8,544 nt of DNA from Pseudomonadota bacterium. GTDB lineage: Bacteria; Myxococcota; Polyangia; GCA-2747355; JACKDQ01. Shown here piece after piece: positions 5,782 through 8,544 of the stretch (position 1 is the stretch's first letter; each line of letters begins with the position of its first letter). The position numbers and the translations under genes were made by a program. Below the pieces are notes generated by a model, which saw nothing but the letters and a program-made list of their open reading frames with translations, was not told the DNA's origin and ran no database searches. The DNA is taken from assembly GCA_030591195.1 (NCBI GenBank), contig JAUVBO010000068.1, positions 1 through 8,544 of the forward strand, written 5' to 3'.

Positions 5782-6522
5782 TCAGCGGGAGCTGCAGTAG
5801 CCGCGGGCGATCGGCAGCATCGGAGCGTTCTCGCGACGAAAGCGGATGTGCAGGTGGTCGTGGTGGTTCGGCCAGTGACGCACGATGCCCGACCGGCTCC
5901 GCGCCGACCGTGGATATTGAAAGATCGACGCCAGGTCGGCCAGGGGGTAGCCGCGCCGGACGGCGTGCTCGTAGAGGGCCTTCTGCACCGCCCGGTCGAG
6001 GAAGACGTAGTCAACGTCGCAGCTCTCGACGAAGCTGCGCAGCAGGAACCAGGTCCGCCCGCGCTCGAGCCTCGGGCGTCCGTCGAGCCGCCGGTTGACG
6101 ATCAACGGCAAGTCGACGTCGAGCCCCCGCATGTGGGTCATGTGATTCGGCAGCGGGCCCCCTCCCCGCTTGCTGAGATCGTGGACCCGCACCGGCGCGT
6201 CGCTGGGATAGCGTCGTTGGAATGCGGCCATCACCATGTTGATCCGGTAGACCGCCAGCCGGGTGCCGTAGGCCCGCTTCGGGTTGTCGATGACGAAGCC
6301 CGGACCGGGTTGAAGCCGTACCAGTTTCAGCCGCCGCTTGGGCCGCCGTGCGCGGTAGTGCAGCGACTTGCCGATCGCGGTCCACGCGCGCCGGCCAGGC
6401 TTGACCACGTACGTCTTGGCCTCGGCGGTCGTCGGTGACTGGTAGAGCAGCGCCACGAGCAAGAAACCGAAACAACGTTTGGCCTGGAGGGAAAACACTG
6501 CCACGCGAAGATATGGATGCAA
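5782..6522 (-). CDS. Secreted MepA-like (penicillin-insensitive) murein endopeptidase, LAS family
   Basis: Likely an exported zinc peptidase that cleaves peptidoglycan cross-links. A signal peptide is visible: K15/R16, then the hydrophobic FGFLLVALLY, and a probable cleavage after AEA near residue 35. Mature residues 37-55 (TYVVKPG and following) look like a degenerate LysM motif. The LAS metal motifs are present: H130 and D137 in THMRGLDVD, and H223/H225 in HHDHLHIRF. GGGPLPNH at 120-127 precedes the first as in MepA. Total length 246, near the family's usual 270. The open frame starts at a TTG (6522) with AAGG 3 nt upstream; GTG at 6504 or 6498 would also leave a workable signal peptide, so the start is unsure. 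The spermidine-synthase-like gene follows 29 bp downstream. Compared with classical MepA, the region between the LysM-like part and the first metal motif differs, so cleavage specificity is inferred only. Confidence 0.85.
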   Translation of the reverse strand: MHPYLRVAVFSLQAKRCFGFLLVALLYQSPTTAEAKTYVVKPGRRAWTAIGKSLHYRARRPKRRLKLVRLQPGPGFVIDNPKRAYGTRLAVYRINMVMAAFQRRYPSDAPVRVHDLSKRGGGPLPNHMTHMRGLDVDLPLIVNRRLDGRPRLERGRTWFLLRSFVESCDVDYVFLDRAVQKALYEHAVRRGYPLADLASIFQYPRSARSRSGIVRHWPNHHDHLHIRFRRENAPMLPIARGYCSSR

Positions 6523-6527
6523 GGGCC

Positions 6528-6556
6528 TTGCCAGCAGCTGTTTCCTGTAATATCAG
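6528..6556 (+). promoter_or_regulatory. Weak sigma70-like promoter candidate reading into the hairpin region
   Basis: TTGCCA (6528-6533, 5 of 6 matches to -35) is followed after 17 nt by TATCAG (6551-6556, 4 of 6 matches to -10). A transcript would start near 6563 and run through the hairpin cluster towards the YdcF-like gene at 6865. It is a visual match only. Confidence 0.22.
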
Positions 6557-6593
6557 CAGCATACGAGTTACTGGTGTGGACAACTGTCCCCTG

Positions 6594-6770
6594 CCAACCG
6601 GCTGGTCCAGCAGAGGACCAGCAGGGCGCCACACGAGGCGACGCCCTGCTGGGTTGGCGACAGCCAGCGCAGGCAGCGAAGAGGCTGACGGGGTACGGCA
6701 AAGGGGGAATCCTAGTAAAACTAAGGATCGTTTGCCGCTGCTGCCCTTCCGCTGCCCAGCGGGAAGGATT
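6594..6770 (+). ncRNA. Candidate structured RNA: leader or stand-alone, with mutually exclusive helices
   Basis: Several strong stems sit in about 180 nt. Helix A is GCTGGTCC/GGACCAGC (6601-6608/6615-6622, 6-nt loop). Helix B is CCAGCAGGGCG/CGCCCTGCTGG (6618-6628/6642-6652, 11 bp perfect). An outer stem CCAACC/GGTTGG joins 6594-6599 to 6652-6657. Helix C is CGGCAAA/TTTGCCG (6696-6702/6731-6737), closing a smaller stem ATCCTAG/CTAAGGAT (6709-6715/6721-6728, one bulged A, loop TAAAA). Helix D is a 9-bp stem with one bulged G and a GCCC loop (6745-6753/6758-6767), followed by ATTGTTGAT, a poor terminator-like tail. Full helices A and B both need 6618-6622, so they exclude each other, as in switch RNAs. 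I cannot match it to 6S, SRP, RNase P, tmRNA or a common riboswitch. The strand is a guess: stems form equally from the minus strand. Confidence 0.35.
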
Positions 6771-6787
6771 GTTGATCTCACCTACGA

Positions 6788-6835
6788 CGACGCGATGCGT
6801 CGCTTCCCACTTTTCCTTACATCGGCGACATGTCG
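6788..6835. promoter_or_regulatory. Two palindromes upstream of the YdcF-like gene, possible operators
   Basis: CGACGC-GAT-GCGTCG at 6788-6802 has 6-bp perfect arms, and CGACATGTCG at 6826-6835 is a perfect 10-bp palindrome. Both begin with CGAC and lie 30-75 bp before the ATG at 6865. They could be binding sites for a dimeric regulator, or the first could be a small RNA hairpin. No regulator gene lies beside them. Confidence 0.25.
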
Positions 6836-6864
6836 GTTCGATTGTGGGATCATCCTCCGCGCCC

Positions 6865-7419
6865 ATGAGTAGCCAAGATGATCGAGCTCTGGTGGTCTTC
6901 ATCGTCCTCGGCTACCGCTGCGAGCTGACGCCCGCGCTGGGCGCGTACCTCGACCGCGTGGCAGCCGTGGCGCGCGAGCAACACCCGGCGTTGATCATCA
7001 GCTCCGGCGGCGCGACCAACCAGCGAACCCACCCGGGGCTCACCGAGGCCCGGCTGATCGCCGACTACCTCGTCGATACGCAAGGGCTATCGATCCCTGT
7101 AGCCCTCGAGGCGCGCGCGCGTACGACGCTCGAGAACCTGCGCCTCGTCTCGCACTTGCTCGAGCAGCGCGGCCTGGCCCGCGCCCGCCTGGTGGTCTTC
7201 TGCGACCGCGTGCGGCGGCGCAAGATCGCGCTGATCGCTCACCGGTTGCTGCACCGCGCCCGCTCGGTCGAGCTGCGCTGCCACGACTTCGACCGGCCCT
7301 GGACCGAGGCCCTGGTCCAGCCAACCCTCGCCTGCCTCTACGAGTGGACCGCGATGCGGCTGCCCGGGCTCGAGAAGCTCGGCCTGGCGTTGATCGAGGC
7401 GCGGATGCGCTCGACCTGA
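6865..7419 (+). CDS. YdcF-like DUF218 domain protein
   Basis: A compact 184-residue protein of the DUF218 (YdcF/SanA/ElyC) fold. The domain's signature elements appear in order: VVFIVLGYR (10-18), LIISSGGATNQRT (43-55), the TEARLIADYLV helix (60-70), and LEARARTTLENLRLV (81-95), which corresponds to the E-x-NTxEN motif. LVVFCDRVRRRKI (109-121) corresponds to the next strand, where many relatives read S-x-xHxxR. YdcF binds S-adenosylmethionine in E. coli, and SanA/ElyC relatives affect envelope integrity; the biochemical role here is unknown. There is no signal peptide or membrane segment, unlike SanA and ElyC, so it is probably cytoplasmic. The ATG at 6865 starts just before the first strand. 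It has no Shine-Dalgarno, so initiation may depend on something else. The open frame continues upstream to 6517, but that part looks non-coding. The stop is 6 bp from the convergent M50 gene. Confidence 0.85.
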   Translation: MSSQDDRALVVFIVLGYRCELTPALGAYLDRVAAVAREQHPALIISSGGATNQRTHPGLTEARLIADYLVDTQGLSIPVALEARARTTLENLRLVSHLLEQRGLARARLVVFCDRVRRRKIALIAHRLLHRARSVELRCHDFDRPWTEALVQPTLACLYEWTAMRLPGLEKLGLALIEARMRST

Positions 7420-7425
7420 GCTGGA

Positions 7426-8121
7426 CTAGCGCCCGCCGAGGACGTTGAAGCGGATCATGCCGAGGCCGCGGAAGACCAGCTTGCTCGGCAGCTTCAGCCG
7501 CAGCAGCAGGTAGCCGACGAGGTCGAAGTAGGCCTTGTTCGCCGCCGGCACCCGGTACATCACCACCAGCAGCACCAGGAACAGCAGCTGAGAGTGGCCG
7601 TAGAGCTTGCTGCGCAGCTTCCACGGCAACACCGCGCCGACCACGCCGAAGCCGTCGAGCGGCGGGATCGGCAGCAGGTTGAAGATCACCGCGGTGATCT
7701 GGCAGTAGGCGAGGAAGGCGTAGGCCGCCCAGAACACCGGCTGGGCCTGCGGGTCGGCGTGCCCGAGCCACAGCGGCACCATCATCGCCATCAGCAGCAA
7801 CGCGTTGCCGAGGGGCCCGGCGAGCGAGACGACCGCGTCCCAGAAGCGTCCGAGGGCCGCGCTGTTGATGTAGACCCGGGCGCCCGGCAGGCCGACGCCG
7901 CCGATCAGCAGGAAGATCACTGGGTAGACCAGGCTCAGCGTCGGGTCGGCGTAGCGGATCGGGTTGAAGGTCAGGTAGCCCTTCTGTCGGACCGACTTGT
8001 CGCCGCCGATGTAGGCCGCCAGGGCGTGGAAGAACTCGTGCAGGCAGACGCTGAAGATCCAGCCGCCGAGGACGATCGCGAAGGCGGTGCCGTTGAAGGT
8101 CTTGGGGATCAGCGAGCCCAC
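7426..8121 (-). CDS. Site-2-type M50 family membrane metalloprotease
   Basis: An intramembrane zinc protease of the small Rip/YwhC-like M50 group, which cut membrane-bound substrates such as anti-sigma factors or signal peptide remnants. The zinc motif HEFFH lies in the first hydrophobic segment (residues 28-32 from the GTG start). The second ligand motif NLLPIPPLDG is at 148-157. LTFNPIRYADPTLSLVYPVIFLLIGG (50-75) matches the conserved stretch between them. There is no PDZ domain, as usual for this group. The open frame can be extended to a TTG at 8151 (241 residues), but that codon lies in the T-run of the upstream gene's terminator. I therefore prefer GTG at 8119-8121 (231 residues), preceded by GGGG. 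TATCAT at 8135-8130 is a good -10 match only about 9 nt from this GTG, so the mRNA could be nearly leaderless. Substrate unknown. Confidence 0.92.
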   Translation of the reverse strand: MGSLIPKTFNGTAFAIVLGGWIFSVCLHEFFHALAAYIGGDKSVRQKGYLTFNPIRYADPTLSLVYPVIFLLIGGVGLPGARVYINSAALGRFWDAVVSLAGPLGNALLLMAMMVPLWLGHADPQAQPVFWAAYAFLAYCQITAVIFNLLPIPPLDGFGVVGAVLPWKLRSKLYGHSQLLFLVLLVVMYRVPAANKAYFDLVGYLLLRLKLPSKLVFRGLGMIRFNVLGGR

Positions 8122-8149
8122 GGCCCCAGATGATACACCCGCCGCCAAC

Positions 8150-8188
8150 AAAAAACGGGCCCCACCGTGAGGTCACGGCGGCGCCCGT
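8150..8188 (-). terminator. Intrinsic terminator of the hypothetical gene at the right edge
   Basis: Read on the minus strand, ACGGGC (8188-8183) pairs with GCCCGT (8160-8155). An inner stem CCGTG/CACGG closes a 4-nt loop (8165-8169/8174-8178), and six T follow from 8155 to 8150. It begins 22 nt after the stop codon of the gene at 8211-8544. This is a textbook rho-independent layout and separates that gene from the M50 protease gene downstream. Confidence 0.88.
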
Positions 8189-8210
8189 CTGGTCAAGCTC
8201 GGTTGCGGGG

Positions 8211-8544
8211 TCAGCGCGCCCGCTGGGCGGTGCTCCGCTGGGTGACCCGACCGCGGTAGCCCGGCAGCCGGAACTTGCGGCCCGAGTTGAGCGAGTTGTA
8301 GCGCCGCTGGAGCTTGGTGATCTTGGCGAGGTTGGTGCCCTTGCCGTCGAGCACGGTGCGGATCGAGGCCGCGGTGGCCTTCTTGCCGTCGTAGTAGCTC
8401 GCGTACCTCAGATAGCTGTCGAGCATCTGGCGGTCGTGGCGACCGGCCCGCGACGGGGTCTTGCTCGAGCCCTGGTGAAGGATCTTCGCCGCTGCGGTGA
8501 AGACGCCCCGCTGGGAGCGGGCGTTGAGCCGGTCGGCCTTCTTG
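8211..8544 (-). CDS. Hypothetical protein, C-terminal 110 residues (5' end beyond window)
   Basis: The frame is open from the right edge to a TGA at 8211-8213, giving at least 110 residues. The gene is therefore cut by the window end and does not need the internal ATG at 8426. The visible part is basic, rich in Arg, Lys, Ser and Tyr: it contains LNARSQRGVFTAAAKILHQG, then SYLRYASYYDGKKATAASI, and near the end RKFRLPGYRGRV. GRKFRLPGY resembles the last strand of LysM-like modules, where a short hydrophobic LxIP-type sequence ends the motif, but one such match is not a domain assignment. I do not recognise the family. Third-position G/C bias and the terminator placed just after the stop support a real gene. 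Confidence 0.65.
   Translation of the reverse strand, partial: KKADRLNARSQRGVFTAAAKILHQGSSKTPSRAGRHDRQMLDSYLRYASYYDGKKATAASIRTVLDGKGTNLAKITKLQRRYNSLNSGRKFRLPGYRGRVTQRSTAQRAR

Larger units (their letters stand above)
6523..6864. other. Divergent non-coding region rich in hairpins and palindromes
   Basis: These 342 bp separate the MepA-like gene (minus) from the YdcF-like gene (plus). Open frames cross the region on both strands, but their translations show no recognisable protein and the third-position G/C bias of the neighbours is lost. It contains four CAGCAG copies on the plus strand (6532, 6554, 6608, 6619) and two complementary CTGCTG copies (6646, 6738). It also contains an interrupted inverted repeat GGACA-AC-TGTCC at 6578-6589, the hairpin cluster at 6594-6770, and two palindromes at 6788-6835. 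A/T-rich patches near 6541-6553 and 6708-6728 stand out from the surrounding GC. Both flanking genes must draw their promoters from here. Confidence 0.6.

Noticed and set aside
6594..6770. Known RNA families: cobalamin or c-di-GMP riboswitch, 6S RNA, SRP RNA, RNase P RNA, tmRNA
   Set aside because: None of their conserved core sequences was found; only stem content supports an RNA here.
6517..6864. A 116-codon N-terminal extension of the YdcF-like protein
   Set aside because: The translated segment lacks family similarity and codon bias and runs through the hairpin cluster; the DUF218 domain starts right after the ATG at 6865.
6327..6902. A 191-codon minus-strand frame with a CRRCKEKWE sequence resembling a zinc motif
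   Set aside because: It overlaps the MepA-like gene in another frame and the non-coding region; a single CxxC-like match without other support is not enough.

Overview
High-GC bacterial chromosomal DNA. Codons end mostly in G or C, and genes are tightly packed with ATGA overlaps. The protein set (BCCT transporter, lone RtcA, small M50 protease, MepA-type LAS peptidase) suggests an environmental Gram-negative of the Myxococcota/deltaproteobacterial kind. That is a guess from composition and gene content; no rRNA or other marker gene is present.

Layout. 1-223: no secure gene. It holds a 159-bp segment bounded by an inverted repeat (15 bp perfect at its core) that ends against the stop codon of the next gene. 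224-3383, minus strand: a three-gene operon transcribed right to left, rtcA (RNA 3'-terminal phosphate cyclase), then a 2-oxoacid/acetoin dehydrogenase E1 alpha, then E1 beta. Both junctions are 4-base ATGA overlaps. 3384-3459: divergent intergenic region. 3460-5073, plus: a BCCT-family transporter whose likely Shine-Dalgarno lies in a hairpin. 5081-6522, minus: a secreted MepA-like murein peptidase followed by a spermidine-synthase-like methyltransferase fold protein. 6523-6864: the only long non-coding stretch (342 bp), dense in hairpins. 6865-7419, plus: a DUF218/YdcF-like protein. 7426-8121, minus: a site-2-type M50 membrane metalloprotease. 8150-8188: a clear intrinsic terminator serving the 5'-truncated hypothetical gene 8211-8544.

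How the genes may work together. E1 alpha and E1 beta form one TPP-dependent heterotetrameric enzyme. No E2 or E3 gene is visible, so the acyl-transfer partners must be elsewhere or the E1 acts alone. The coupling with rtcA is the strangest gene-order feature. The MepA-like, YdcF-like and M50 proteins belong to families often linked to the cell envelope, but they do not form one operon. The points most worth following are the rtcA-E1 operon, the E1 alpha active-site and linker changes, the structured non-coding region 6594-6770, and the inverted-repeat element at the left edge. No defence system, CRISPR array, prophage, transposase or tRNA was seen.
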